Shown: one piece after another, positions 7,771 through 15,625 of the stretch
How the letters are laid out: every line of letters begins with the position of its first letter
Position numbering within the stretch: the stretch's first letter is position 1
Assembly (NCBI GenBank): GCA_044227095.1
Contig: JBGAFV010000001.1
Span: 1,364,001-1,428,000 of the forward strand
Source: JACMLD01 sp044227095
Lineage (GTDB): Bacteria > Bacteroidota > Bacteroidia > Chitinophagales > Chitinophagaceae
Direction: 5' to 3'
Length of the DNA stretch: 64,000 bases
Notes under the pieces: model-generated
Seen by the model: the letters and a program-made list of their open reading frames with translations, nothing else
Database searches by the model: none
What the model was told of the DNA's origin: nothing
Translations under genes and position numbers: made by a program

Positions 7771-8640
7771 AGCTACAAGCTGTTAGCTATTAGCTGCAAG
7801 CTGTTTCGAAGAAACTCTCTCCGTGTATTGCCTTATTGTCTGAACTGGGATTATTGGGATGTATGAGATTTTTAGGATAGTCAAAAAACTATGATGGTAA
7901 AGAAAAGGTACAAGCTGTTAGCTATTAGCTGCAAGCTTAAAAGTTTCGAAGAAACTCTCCGTGTATTGCCTTATTGTCTGAACTGGGATTATTGGGATGT
8001 ATGAGATTTTTAGGATAGTCAAAAAACTATGATGGTAAAGAAAGGCTGCAAGCTGTTAGCTATTAGCTACAAGCCGTTTCGAAGAAACTCTCCGTGTATT
8101 GCCTTAAAAAAGATCTGTCATAAAACGCATTGACTAAAACTTCGGCTCCTATGTAGTTGATCATAAATTCCCTTTGTGCTTCTTTGTGTCACCGTGCCGC
8201 TGTGGTAAAGAAAAGCTACAAGCTATTAGCTGCAAGCTGTTTCGAAGAAACTCTCCGTGTATTTCCTTATTGTCTGAACTGGGATTATTGGGATTTATGA
8301 GATTTTTAGGATAGTCAAAAAACTATGATGGTAAAGAAAAGCTACAAGCTGTTAGCTATTAGCTATTAGCTTAAAAGTTTCGAAGAAACTCTCCGTGCAT
8401 TGCCTTAAAAAAGATCTGTCATAAAACGCATTGACTAAAACTTCGGCTCCTATGTAGTTGATCATAAATTCCCTTTGTGCTTCTTTGTGTCCCTGTGGTA
8501 AAAAAAAGCTACGAGCTGTTAGCTATTAGCTGCAAGCTGTTTCGAAGAAACTCTCCGTGTATTGCCTTAAAAGTTATCATCAATAAAAGCCTTTATTAAT
8601 TCCCGTGCTTCTTTGTGTTCTCCGTGCCGCTGTGGTTCAA
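7771..8640 (+). repeat. Mosaic field of interspersed repeats with AGCT-heptad core (six units)
   Basis: Six core units start near 7771, 7907, 8044, 8214, 8340 and 8508. Each begins with AGCT tetramers repeated every 7 bp (AGCTNNN, mostly five, sometimes four). A GTTTCGAAGAAAC hairpin and then CTCCGTGTATTGCCTTA follow. Between cores alternate two linkers: one starting TTGTCTGAACTGGGATTATT (three copies) and one starting AAAAGATCTGTCATAAAACG and ending in GCTTCTTTGTGT..CTGTGGT (two nearly identical copies at about 8105 and 8405). No ORF of note is present. The field starts 25 bp after a stop codon and is co-oriented with that gene. Confidence 0.9.
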
Positions 8641-8651
8641 AAAATAAAAAA

Positions 8652-8669
8652 GCCCCGATTACTCGGGGC
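8652..8669 (-). terminator. Intrinsic terminator, minus strand
   Basis: GCCCCGA/TCGGGGC forms a 7-bp stem with a 4-nt loop. The minus strand continues into a T-rich run (A-rich at 8641-8651 on the plus strand). It would end a minus-strand transcript and supports a real gene at 8734-8901. Confidence 0.8.
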
Positions 8670-8733
8670 CGTAGCACATACTTTTTGTGGTTTCAGAGGT
8701 AAGTGCTAGTATGATAAAACCATTGCCTGGCTC

Positions 8734-8901
8734 TTATTTTGGCTTACGTGCATAATCTGTACGGTGCTGAATAGGTGATTGTCCAATAAGGATTACGCTT
8801 AAGAGAAACCTTGCAAAACGACTAAGGTTTGAGGATGGGCGATACACGTTTTTGTGTATCATAGTTTTGTGTACGTCATAGTACATATTGTTTCTTTCCA
8901 T
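8734..8901 (-). CDS. Small protein of unknown function
   Basis: I do not recognise this family. From the ATG at 8901 the product is 55 residues, basic, with one short hydrophobic stretch (FARFLLSVILIG). An upstream in-frame start at 8970 and an internal ATG at 8886 are alternatives. Support comes from a strong minus-strand terminator 65 bp downstream and the lack of any competing gene in the area. It could still be a chance ORF on a transcript that acts as RNA. Confidence 0.42.
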   Translation of the reverse strand: MERNNMYYDVHKTMIHKNVYRPSSNLSRFARFLLSVILIGQSPIQHRTDYARKPK

Positions 8902-9050
8902 TGATATTGGTTTGTGTTGATGATTAAAGATCGTGATTTTTAACGGACAATGACAAATTTTATTGCGCAAATTGTATATCTACCCCGTATTTTTTCTATT
9001 CTTTAACAGCTTTATTGTAGGTATCTTGGTTGTATCCAAATCCGCCCTAT

Positions 9051-9614
9051 ATGAAAAACACCAGCACGTTGTTTTCTGTATTGCTATTGTGTGTTTCAGC
9101 CAATGCACAAGGTGTATTCGGAAACCAAACCAGTAATACACTTGAAAAAGTAGTTCAGGATTATCCCAGCCAGTTTAAAAATATTAAGGGAGAAATGGTC
9201 TCTTCTGCAAAAGGGGCTACAGAATACAAATCAAATGTTTCCATTCCAGGTTCTGTTTCTACCATCATTACACAATCAACTTCAGGCAAACAGGCAATAT
9301 GCTGGCAATCGGTAGTTTTTGCCGATAACAATTTTTCTGTTGCTAGAAACAGGTTTGAAGCGTTGTTTAACCAGATAAAGAATACCATTATAAAACCTGC
9401 AGGCGAAAAAGCCGTAATTGTAAACGGCATGTATACCGATCCTTCGGAAGATAAAAATTTTACCACCATTCAGTTTGATCTATTGCCCCCCAGCGGCATT
9501 ACGCAAAGACTGAACATAGACCTCGCTATGAAAAGCGTTGGCAACCAATGGAGGATTATCTTAAGCGTATACGATAAAGACAGGAAAGAATCGGAAGAAA
9601 TGCTGGCGAAATAA
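9051..9614 (+). CDS. Secreted protein of unknown function
   Basis: This 187-residue protein starts at the ATG at 9051. A TTG seven codons upstream also fits the frame but would spoil the leader. The signal peptide ends near VSANAQ (residue 19). The rest is a soluble alpha/beta protein of mixed charge with no Cys-rich, repeat or catalytic motif that I can identify. The QFDLLPPSGITQRLNIDLAMKS segment suggests a compact beta-sheet domain. It precedes an outer-membrane receptor on the same strand by about 140 bp, so periplasmic or surface localisation is likely. No function is assigned. Confidence 0.75.
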   Translation: MKNTSTLFSVLLLCVSANAQGVFGNQTSNTLEKVVQDYPSQFKNIKGEMVSSAKGATEYKSNVSIPGSVSTIITQSTSGKQAICWQSVVFADNNFSVARNRFEALFNQIKNTIIKPAGEKAVIVNGMYTDPSEDKNFTTIQFDLLPPSGITQRLNIDLAMKSVGNQWRIILSVYDKDRKESEEMLAK

Positions 9615-9755
9615 AAATTATCTTCTTTCATCGTTATAAAATCGGTTGATTCATTCCTGTTTCGAATGCAGTAAGTTATTAACCTTGTTTAACATTAAAG
9701 CAACCACGCTTAACCTGCTTTGTTAGCATTGCAGAATAGTTTCGTAGCAGAAAAA

Positions 9756-12578
9756 ATGGCTATGAAAGTATTCCTGCTTATAACTGCAATCCTTATTTCA
9801 TCAATAATTGCAAATGCCCAAAAAGATGGTAGCATTAAAGGCATAGTAAGGGATTCTGCTACAGGCCAGCCAATGGCCGATGCTACAGTAACCATACTGC
9901 TTGCCAAAGATTCATCGCTGGTAAGTTTTGGCAGAACCAATAGTGCAGGATTTTTTTCAATCCCCAATATAGAATACGGTAATTATCGGTTGCTGGTAAC
10001 GCATGTGGGCTATATCAATATCAGCAAAACATTTAGCATAAGCGCTGCATTAAGCGAGATAAATTTTGGTACGCTGATGATTAATAACAAAAGCACCATG
10101 CTGCAGGAAGTAACGGTTACACAGGAAAAAACGCCTGTTGTGGTAAGAAACGATACGCTTGAATACAATGCCGGTTCATTTAAAACAAAACCCAACGCAG
10201 TAGTAGAAGACTTGCTTAAGAAATTGCCAGGCTTGCAGGTAGACAAAGACGGCAAAATAAAATCGAATGGCGAGGAAGTAAAGAAAGTGTTGGTAGATGG
10301 CAAAGAGTTTTTTGGCAATGATCCTAAAATGGCTACAAAAAATTTACCTGCAGATGCTATAGATAAAGTGCAGGTGTTTGACAGAAAATCTGATCAATCA
10401 AGGTTTACAGGTTTTGATGATGGCAACAGCGAGAAAACAATCAATCTTACTATAAAGCCCGAAAAGAAAAATGGTGTATTTGGAAAAGCTGTTGCAGGCG
10501 CAGGCGATAAAGGTTTGTACGAAGGCAATTTTAATGTAAACAGTTTTAGCGGCGAAAGACAAATATCTGCCATTGGTATGATGAACAATACCAACAAGCA
10601 GGGCTTTTCGTTTATGGACATTTTAAATTTTAATGGCGGATTGGCTGGCGCTGGCGGACGTGGGGGCATGCAGATAGATATGAACAATACCGGCCTGCCA
10701 ATACAAGGTGGTAATAACAACCAGGGTATTACTACCACAAAAGCCGGCGGTTTAAACTATAACAATACCTGGCAAAAAAACCTGGATGTAATGAGCAGTT
10801 ATTTTTATAACAACATGCAAACAGACAAAAGTGAAAAAGTATACCAGCAATGGTTGCTGCCCGGCAACAATTACAATACTACTAAAGACAACAACTCTAA
10901 CACCGCAAATGAAAGCCATCGTTTTAATATCTCCGGCGATTATAAAATTGATACCGCCAATTCATTAAAAATTGCTTCTTCTGTAAACCTGCAGCAATCT
11001 CAATATTACATCAACAGTAAATACAACTCCGTGGCTGCAGATGGTAAACTTTTAAACGATGGATTTGCCAATTCGTTTACAACAGGTAATGGTTATAGCT
11101 GGAACAACAATGCGCTTTTCCGTCATCGGTTTCCAAAGAAAGGAAGAACGTTTTCTGCAAACCTGTCTGCAAACCTTAACAATAGCAAAAGCAATGGCGG
11201 GTTATTATCTCAAAATAATTATTACCAACCCGATGGAACTTTGCAGCAAAGCGATACCATTAACCAAATAAATAACCAGCACGGCAACAGCCAATCTTAT
11301 GGTGCTGTGTTTTCTTATACTGAGCCATTATCAAAAAAATCTTTACTGGAGTTTAATTATAATTTCAATGCTACGTTTAGCGCATCAGACAAAACAACTT
11401 ACGATTACGATAATGCAAGTGGTGGCCATAATTTGGTGAACAATGCTTTGTCTAATAATTTTTTAAGCGATTATATTTATCACCGGCCAACCATTAACTG
11501 GCGTTACCAGCAGAAGAAATACAATTTTACTATAGGTGGTGCTGTACAGCAGGCAGCGCTTAATAGCGATTTTCATTCTATGGGCAAGGATAGTTCGCTA
11601 AACAGATCGTTTACAAATTTTTTGCCCAATGCAAATGCACAGTATAAGATAAACGCTTATAAAAACCTGCGCTTATTGTACAATACATTTACGCGGCAAC
11701 CAACAATAACGCAACTACAGCCAATAGCAGACAATACAGATCCACTGAATATTAAAATTGGCAATCCGGATCTGAAACAGGAATACTATCACCGCCTGCA
11801 GGCAGAGTATATGTCGTTTGATCCATACAGGCATACCAGTTTTTTTGCTTTTTTAACCGGTGTGGTTACAAACAATAAAATAGTTAATGCTGATTTGCTA
11901 AACGCACAGGGCCAGCGCATTTCCAGACCAGTAAATGCAAATGGCGTATACAATATCAGTCTTAATACATCCTGGGGTTTTCCTGTAAGAAAAATAAAAA
12001 GTAAAGTAAACGTCAACAGTTCATTGGCACAAAGCAGGAATATCAGTTTTATTAATACTCAAAAAAATAACATCAATAACTGGAATATTACGGAAGAAGT
12101 AACATGGAACTACAGTTACAAAGAATTGTTTGATTTGAGCGCCGGCGCCAACGTAGGCTATAACGATACAAAGTATTCTTTGCAAAGCCAGCAAAATGCG
12201 CAATACTGGAACCAGGATTATACATTTGAAGTTAACTTTTACCTGCCCAAAGGGTTCAGTTTTGCAAGCGATGTAAATTATATAAAGAAAAGCGGTCTTG
12301 CGGAAGGATATAATCAACATGCATTTTTATGGAACGCCGGTATAGCCAAACAATTATTTAAAAATAAAAAAGGAGAACTGCGTTTACAGGCTTTTGATAT
12401 GCTGAACCAGAACATTGGCATTAACCGCAACAGCAATCAAAATTATATTGAAGACATTTCTTACAATGTACTGAAACGCTACTGGCTGTTAAGTTTTACT
12501 TATAATATCAGCCGCTTTGCCGGTAAAAATATTGCAGCGCCAGGCAGAAAAAATAATATTGAAGTAATAAGGCAGTAG
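9756..12578 (+). CDS. Outer-membrane beta-barrel receptor with carboxypeptidase-regulatory-like domain
   Basis: The protein has about 940 residues from the ATG at 9756 (9762 also possible); a TTG at 9720 is unlikely. The signal peptide ends at ANAQ. The CarboxypepD_reg-like beta-sandwich follows (GSIKGIVRDSATGQPMADATV). A TonB plug-like region has VVEDLLKKLPGLQVDKDGKI and a VLVDGKEFFGNDP motif. The remainder is a long barrel rich in Asn, Tyr and Trp with alternating strands, including the Gly/Asn-rich stretch near residues 300-330. Kin are the outer membrane beta-barrel family proteins related to TonB-dependent receptors. The substrate is unknown. No SusD partner follows; an AraC gene does. 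Confidence 0.88.
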   Translation: MAMKVFLLITAILISSIIANAQKDGSIKGIVRDSATGQPMADATVTILLAKDSSLVSFGRTNSAGFFSIPNIEYGNYRLLVTHVGYINISKTFSISAALSEINFGTLMINNKSTMLQEVTVTQEKTPVVVRNDTLEYNAGSFKTKPNAVVEDLLKKLPGLQVDKDGKIKSNGEEVKKVLVDGKEFFGNDPKMATKNLPADAIDKVQVFDRKSDQSRFTGFDDGNSEKTINLTIKPEKKNGVFGKAVAGAGDKGLYEGNFNVNSFSGERQISAIGMMNNTNKQGFSFMDILNFNGGLAGAGGRGGMQIDMNNTGLPIQGGNNNQGITTTKAGGLNYNNTWQKNLDVMSSYFYNNMQTDKSEKVYQQWLLPGNNYNTTKDNNSNTANESHRFNISGDYKIDTANSLKIASSVNLQQSQYYINSKYNSVAADGKLLNDGFANSFTTGNGYSWNNNALFRHRFPKKGRTFSANLSANLNNSKSNGGLLSQNNYYQPDGTLQQSDTINQINNQHGNSQSYGAVFSYTEPLSKKSLLEFNYNFNATFSASDKTTYDYDNASGGHNLVNNALSNNFLSDYIYHRPTINWRYQQKKYNFTIGGAVQQAALNSDFHSMGKDSSLNRSFTNFLPNANAQYKINAYKNLRLLYNTFTRQPTITQLQPIADNTDPLNIKIGNPDLKQEYYHRLQAEYMSFDPYRHTSFFAFLTGVVTNNKIVNADLLNAQGQRISRPVNANGVYNISLNTSWGFPVRKIKSKVNVNSSLAQSRNISFINTQKNNINNWNITEEVTWNYSYKELFDLSAGANVGYNDTKYSLQSQQNAQYWNQDYTFEVNFYLPKGFSFASDVNYIKKSGLAEGYNQHAFLWNAGIAKQLFKNKKGELRLQAFDMLNQNIGINRNSNQNYIEDISYNVLKRYWLLSFTYNISRFAGKNIAAPGRKNNIEVIRQ

Positions 12579-12682
12579 GCCGGATGCGGGGCTAGAAAAA
12601 TTGCAGCATAAAATTTATTGGAATTGTTTCATTGCCATTCGTAACTTGAATTATTGGAAAGACAATACTGCAATCAATTGGC

Positions 12683-13546
12683 ATGAAGACAATCCCCATA
12701 AGACAAATTATTTCCACACAACAGGAGCTATCATCTACCGAGCGGTTTAAAATACGCCGGGTAGAAGATATTGTGGGCAACAATGGTTTGGTTCATGATC
12801 TTCACAGGCACAATTTCTTTTTTATACTGGCTTTGCAAAAAGGAAAAGGCAAACATGAAATAGATTTTACTTCCTATGAAGTGAAGGGGAATACTATATT
12901 TTTTTTACGTCCTGGCCAGGTGCACCAGCTTGAACTAAAAACTGGATGCTCAGGTTACTTACTGGAATTTAATACTGAATTTTATCACCCTAAAGACAAA
13001 CAACAAAGTCAACGTTTAAGGAAAGCCAGTAACAAAAACTACTGCAAGTTTGAATCGGACAGGTTTAACAAACTACTTGCTATTCTTGCTTCAATGTTTA
13101 ATGAATACAGCGCAAGAGAAGAAGGATATACAGCTATTATTAAAGCAAGCCTTGAGATTTTTTTTATTGAGTTTGTACGGCAAAGCATTAATCCAAAATC
13201 TGAAACAATAACAGCCAATTCTTATACGCAGGAACGTTTTGAAGAATTTTTAGAATTGCTGGACAAACATATCACCACACAAAAGCAAGTCTTGCATTAT
13301 ACAGGTTTAATGAACCTCTCTGCATATCAGCTTAATGAAATCACCAAATCTTCTATCGGTAAAACTGCTTCAGAGCTGATTAATGATCATATAATACTGG
13401 AAGCAAAAAGATATTTGCTGGCCACACCAAACCAGGTAAAAGATATAGCCGATCTTCTGGGTTATGAAGATGCTTCATATTTTATCCGTTTCTTTAAAAA
13501 ACATACCGGGCACTCCCCGGAATTGTTCAGGCATAACTTTAAATAA
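12683..13546 (+). CDS. AraC family transcriptional regulator
   Basis: This is a 287-residue protein. The N-terminal cupin-like sensor domain (FFILALQKGKGKHEIDF, then the FFLRPGQVHQLEL core near residues 75-90) binds an unknown effector. The C-terminal double helix-turn-helix is intact: first HTH in LSAYQLNEITKSSIGKTASELI, second in VKDIADLLGYEDASYFIRFFKKHTGHSPELFR. The stop codon abuts a putative AraC-type operator, and two more copies lie at 15124-15178 and 15297-15352. The gene itself has no copy upstream, so autoregulation is not predicted. The sensible role is an activator of the flanking SDR, flavoenzyme and outer-membrane genes. Confidence 0.93.
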   Translation: MKTIPIRQIISTQQELSSTERFKIRRVEDIVGNNGLVHDLHRHNFFFILALQKGKGKHEIDFTSYEVKGNTIFFLRPGQVHQLELKTGCSGYLLEFNTEFYHPKDKQQSQRLRKASNKNYCKFESDRFNKLLAILASMFNEYSAREEGYTAIIKASLEIFFIEFVRQSINPKSETITANSYTQERFEEFLELLDKHITTQKQVLHYTGLMNLSAYQLNEITKSSIGKTASELINDHIILEAKRYLLATPNQVKDIADLLGYEDASYFIRFFKKHTGHSPELFRHNFK

Positions 13547-13547
13547 G

Positions 13548-13603
13548 TCCTGTACAACTGTGTAATCATCCTGTTATAGCACCCTTCGGTGAATTTAGTT
13601 TTG
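13548..13603 (+). promoter_or_regulatory. AraC-type operator and promoter, copy A
   Basis: TCC-N4-CAACT starts at 13548. TCCT follows at 13569, 21 bp later, and TAGTTTTG (-7 box) is at 13596-13603. The second half-site overlaps the expected -33 position, which lacks TTTG. This is the layout of a class II activator site. Copy B has identical spacing throughout. Confidence 0.78.
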
Positions 13604-13631
13604 TGTAAATAAACTTTTAAAATTTACAAAA

Positions 13632-14228
13632 ATGAAAATTATCGTAGTTGGTGCGTCGGGCACAATGGGCAAACACCTTGTAAGTGCATTTAAAAAAGAG
13701 CATGAAGTAATAACCGCTGCTTCTAAAGGTTGTGATATAGATGTAGACATTACTTCCCCGGCATCTATTGAACAGATGTATAAACACGCAGGATCTTTTG
13801 ATGCGCTTGTTTCTACTGCAGGGCCGACCTATGTTGGTCCGTGGAAAAAACTTAACGATGCAGCATTTAGAAAAGGCGTAGAAGGAAAAATGATGGGACA
13901 GATTAACCTTGTATTGATTGGTCAGCATTACATCAACACTAAAGGATCTTTTACACTCATTACCGGAGCATTATCACATGATCCGCAAAAGAACTTCGCC
14001 AATGCATCAGCAGCCAACGGTGCGGTAGAAGGGTTTGTAAGGGCAGCGGCTATAGAATTAGAGAATGGTATTCGTATAAATGCAGTAAGTCCTACAGTTA
14101 TAGAAGCATCACCTCAATATTTTCCTTTCTTTCCAGGAGATATTCCGGTAACGATGCAACAATTGGAATTTGGTTTTCGCAAATCTGTATTTGGCGCAAA
14201 TACAGGGCAGATTATAAAACCGTATTAA
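13632..14228 (+). CDS. Short-chain dehydrogenase/reductase, atypical
   Basis: This is a 198-residue protein with a GASGTMGKH nucleotide-binding loop at residues 7-15 and a Rossmann fold. The NAG-like motif reads STAGPTYVG. The usual YxxxK catalytic pair is absent: the equivalent stretch reads FANASAANGAVEGFVRAAAIEL. This ANGA/VEGF form is a recognised short SDR subfamily, so the loss appears ancestral rather than a mutation. It follows an AraC-type operator and promoter by 28 bp. An intrinsic terminator lies just after the stop. The substrate is unknown; a role in quinone or aldehyde stress is possible only by analogy. Confidence 0.88.
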   Translation: MKIIVVGASGTMGKHLVSAFKKEHEVITAASKGCDIDVDITSPASIEQMYKHAGSFDALVSTAGPTYVGPWKKLNDAAFRKGVEGKMMGQINLVLIGQHYINTKGSFTLITGALSHDPQKNFANASAANGAVEGFVRAAAIELENGIRINAVSPTVIEASPQYFPFFPGDIPVTMQQLEFGFRKSVFGANTGQIIKPY

Positions 14229-14257
14229 AGGCAAAAAGCAGTGTGTATTAACCAGGC

Positions 14258-14288
14258 GTGGTGCGTGAATTGCGCACCACAATTTTTT
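14258..14288 (+). terminator. Intrinsic terminator after the SDR gene
   Basis: GTGGTGCG at 14258-14265 pairs with CGCACCAC at 14273-14280 across a 7-nt loop, followed by AATTTTTTT. This is a standard terminator for the plus-strand SDR transcript. Confidence 0.88.
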
Positions 14289-14289
14289 T

Positions 14290-14332
14290 AGTCTTCGCAG
14301 TACAAAGTCTCCGACTTCGTACTGCGAAGACT
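14290..14332. repeat. Near-perfect 43-bp palindrome
   Basis: AGTCTTCGCAGTAC at 14290-14303 is matched exactly by GTACTGCGAAGACT at 14319-14332. Inside, AAGTC and GACTT continue the pairing almost to the centre. It has no T-run of its own and lies between converging genes. Confidence 0.82.
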
Positions 14333-14404
14333 GGCAACAACTGTTTAATCTCTGTTACTAATGCCGGCTCAATAAATACTTTTGATTAGCGTGTTGTTTC
14401 AGTT

Positions 14405-15094
14405 TTATTTTTTACCCAGCGGATTTGTTTTCCAGGCTTTAGAAACAAATACACTAATCATTATTCCCCTATTATACATTTCGCTGCCGTGTGCAATATT
14501 GGTTAGGCCATGTGCATATCTTATGTCCAATGCTATTCTCTTTTGTTTCATAGCAAATGCAACACCGCCACCCATTTGAATGCCAGCATCATAACGTCTG
14601 AAGCCTTCGTTTGAATTCTCAAATGAAAGCTTGGTAGATTGATCATTAATTTTCATTTTGCCGCTGAGGTTATATGCAATAGAAGGCCCTGCATTAAGAT
14701 AAAATTTTCCAAAATGAAAACGGGCTAGTACCGGTAATTCAAGTGTGTTTAAACGAAAGCTTGATTCCTCAATGGTTAATGGGTTGTTGGCCATTAATTT
14801 TCCGCCTTTTCTCATGTAATAGAACTCGGAAACAATTGAAAAAGCAGGCGTAATGCCAGCCTGGAAAGATACTCCTGCTTGTATGCCGCCTGTTGGTTTT
14901 TTGTAGCCTGTAAGAGTGCTGTTGAGGGCACCGTAATTAATGTTTGTAACCGCCACATTAATCATTACATCTAAATAAGTGTGTGCAGTTTTTTTGTTGT
15001 TGATCTTTTCTGGCTTTAATTCTGTTGATTGTGAAAATGAGCTTGTGAATTGAAAAACCAAAGCTATTGCAAGTGCTGGTTTTAAATTTTTCAT
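14405..15094 (-). CDS. PorT-like outer-membrane beta-barrel protein
   Basis: This is a 229-residue protein with a signal peptide (ALAIALVFQFTSSFSQ). A predicted eight-stranded barrel of the outer membrane beta-barrel/PorT class follows, with alternating strands such as GGIQAGVSFQAGI, FRLNTLELPVLARFHFG and KFYLNAGPSIAYNL. The last residues are not a classical terminal aromatic strand. Such small barrels are structural or adhesion proteins, and no ligand can be named. Its promoter (TAATTTTG) lies behind a third copy of the AraC-type operator, so it should be controlled with the SDR and flavoenzyme genes. Confidence 0.87.
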   Translation of the reverse strand: MKNLKPALAIALVFQFTSSFSQSTELKPEKINNKKTAHTYLDVMINVAVTNINYGALNSTLTGYKKPTGGIQAGVSFQAGITPAFSIVSEFYYMRKGGKLMANNPLTIEESSFRLNTLELPVLARFHFGKFYLNAGPSIAYNLSGKMKINDQSTKLSFENSNEGFRRYDAGIQMGGGVAFAMKQKRIALDIRYAHGLTNIAHGSEMYNRGIMISVFVSKAWKTNPLGKK

Positions 15095-15123
15095 GGTTCT
15101 TTTTTTAAGTTTTTAATAAGGCA

Positions 15124-15178
15124 CAAAATTATTTATGGGTGAAAGCGCCTGGTAGGACAATCGTTTAGTTGAATGGGA
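15124..15178 (-). promoter_or_regulatory. AraC-type operator and promoter, copy C (minus strand)
   Basis: Read on the minus strand, TCC-N4-CAACT starts at 15178, TCCT follows 21 bp later at 15157, and TAATTTTG is at 15131-15124. The spacer to the -7 box is 22 bp, one less than copies A and B. It drives the outer-membrane gene at 14405-15094. Copies B and C stand back to back between divergent genes. Confidence 0.65.
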
Positions 15179-15296
15179 TGAAACTGAAGTTTTGGGCTAA
15201 ATTCTATTTGAGATACTACACTGAGGCCTGTTTGAAAGCCGGGTTAATGTAACTATTGATTAAGTCTGTATTCAAACGCAGAAATTTTTAATCCAG

Positions 15297-15352
15297 TCCT
15301 GCACAACTGCATGTTTGTCCTGTTATAGTAAGTAGAACAGGAATTAGTTTTG
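15297..15352 (+). promoter_or_regulatory. AraC-type operator and promoter, copy B
   Basis: TCC-N4-CAACT starts at 15297, TCCT follows at 15318, and TAGTTTTG is at 15345-15352. Over the 58 bp starting at 15295 the spacing equals copy A base for base. In the first 34 bp the two copies differ at only seven positions. Confidence 0.78.
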
Positions 15353-15385
15353 TTACAGGAAAAAATAATCACGTAAAATGTTTTT

Positions 15386-15616
15386 ATGAAAACAAAAATG
15401 AAATTGATTGCTTCACTTAAGATATGGTTGGTAATCTATCCGTCTATTACATTGTTTTATTATTTTTTTGGAGAAAGGTTATCTTCATTACCATTATACC
15501 AGCGAACATTTCTGCTAACTGTTTCTTTGGTTCCGTGGATGATGTTTGCAGGTGTTCCTTTTGTTGATGCAATCATTAAAAGAATTTCAATTAAAACAGC
15601 AAATCACAAAAAGTAA
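15386..15616 (+). CDS. Small two-helix membrane protein
   Basis: This is a 76-residue protein of unknown function. Two hydrophobic helices are visible (LKIWLVIYPSITLFYYFFG and RTFLLTVSLVPWMMFAGVPFV) with a short polar link, and a basic tail follows. It begins 34 bp after the copy B promoter and ends 9 bp before the flavoenzyme gene, so the two are co-transcribed. Small two-helix proteins of this shape sit near oxidoreductase genes in many Bacteroidota, but I cannot name a family. Confidence 0.72.
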   Translation: MKTKMKLIASLKIWLVIYPSITLFYYFFGERLSSLPLYQRTFLLTVSLVPWMMFAGVPFVDAIIKRISIKTANHKK

Positions 15617-15625
15617 AAAATTCAA

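Noticed and set aside
7771..8640. Insertion sequence or transposon remnant
   Set aside because: No transposase-like ORF, no terminal inverted repeats and no target-site duplication were found in the field or at the other three loci.
12592..12783. Minus-strand ORF of 63 residues before the AraC gene
   Set aside because: It overlaps the start of the AraC gene and has no promoter, signal or recognised motif.
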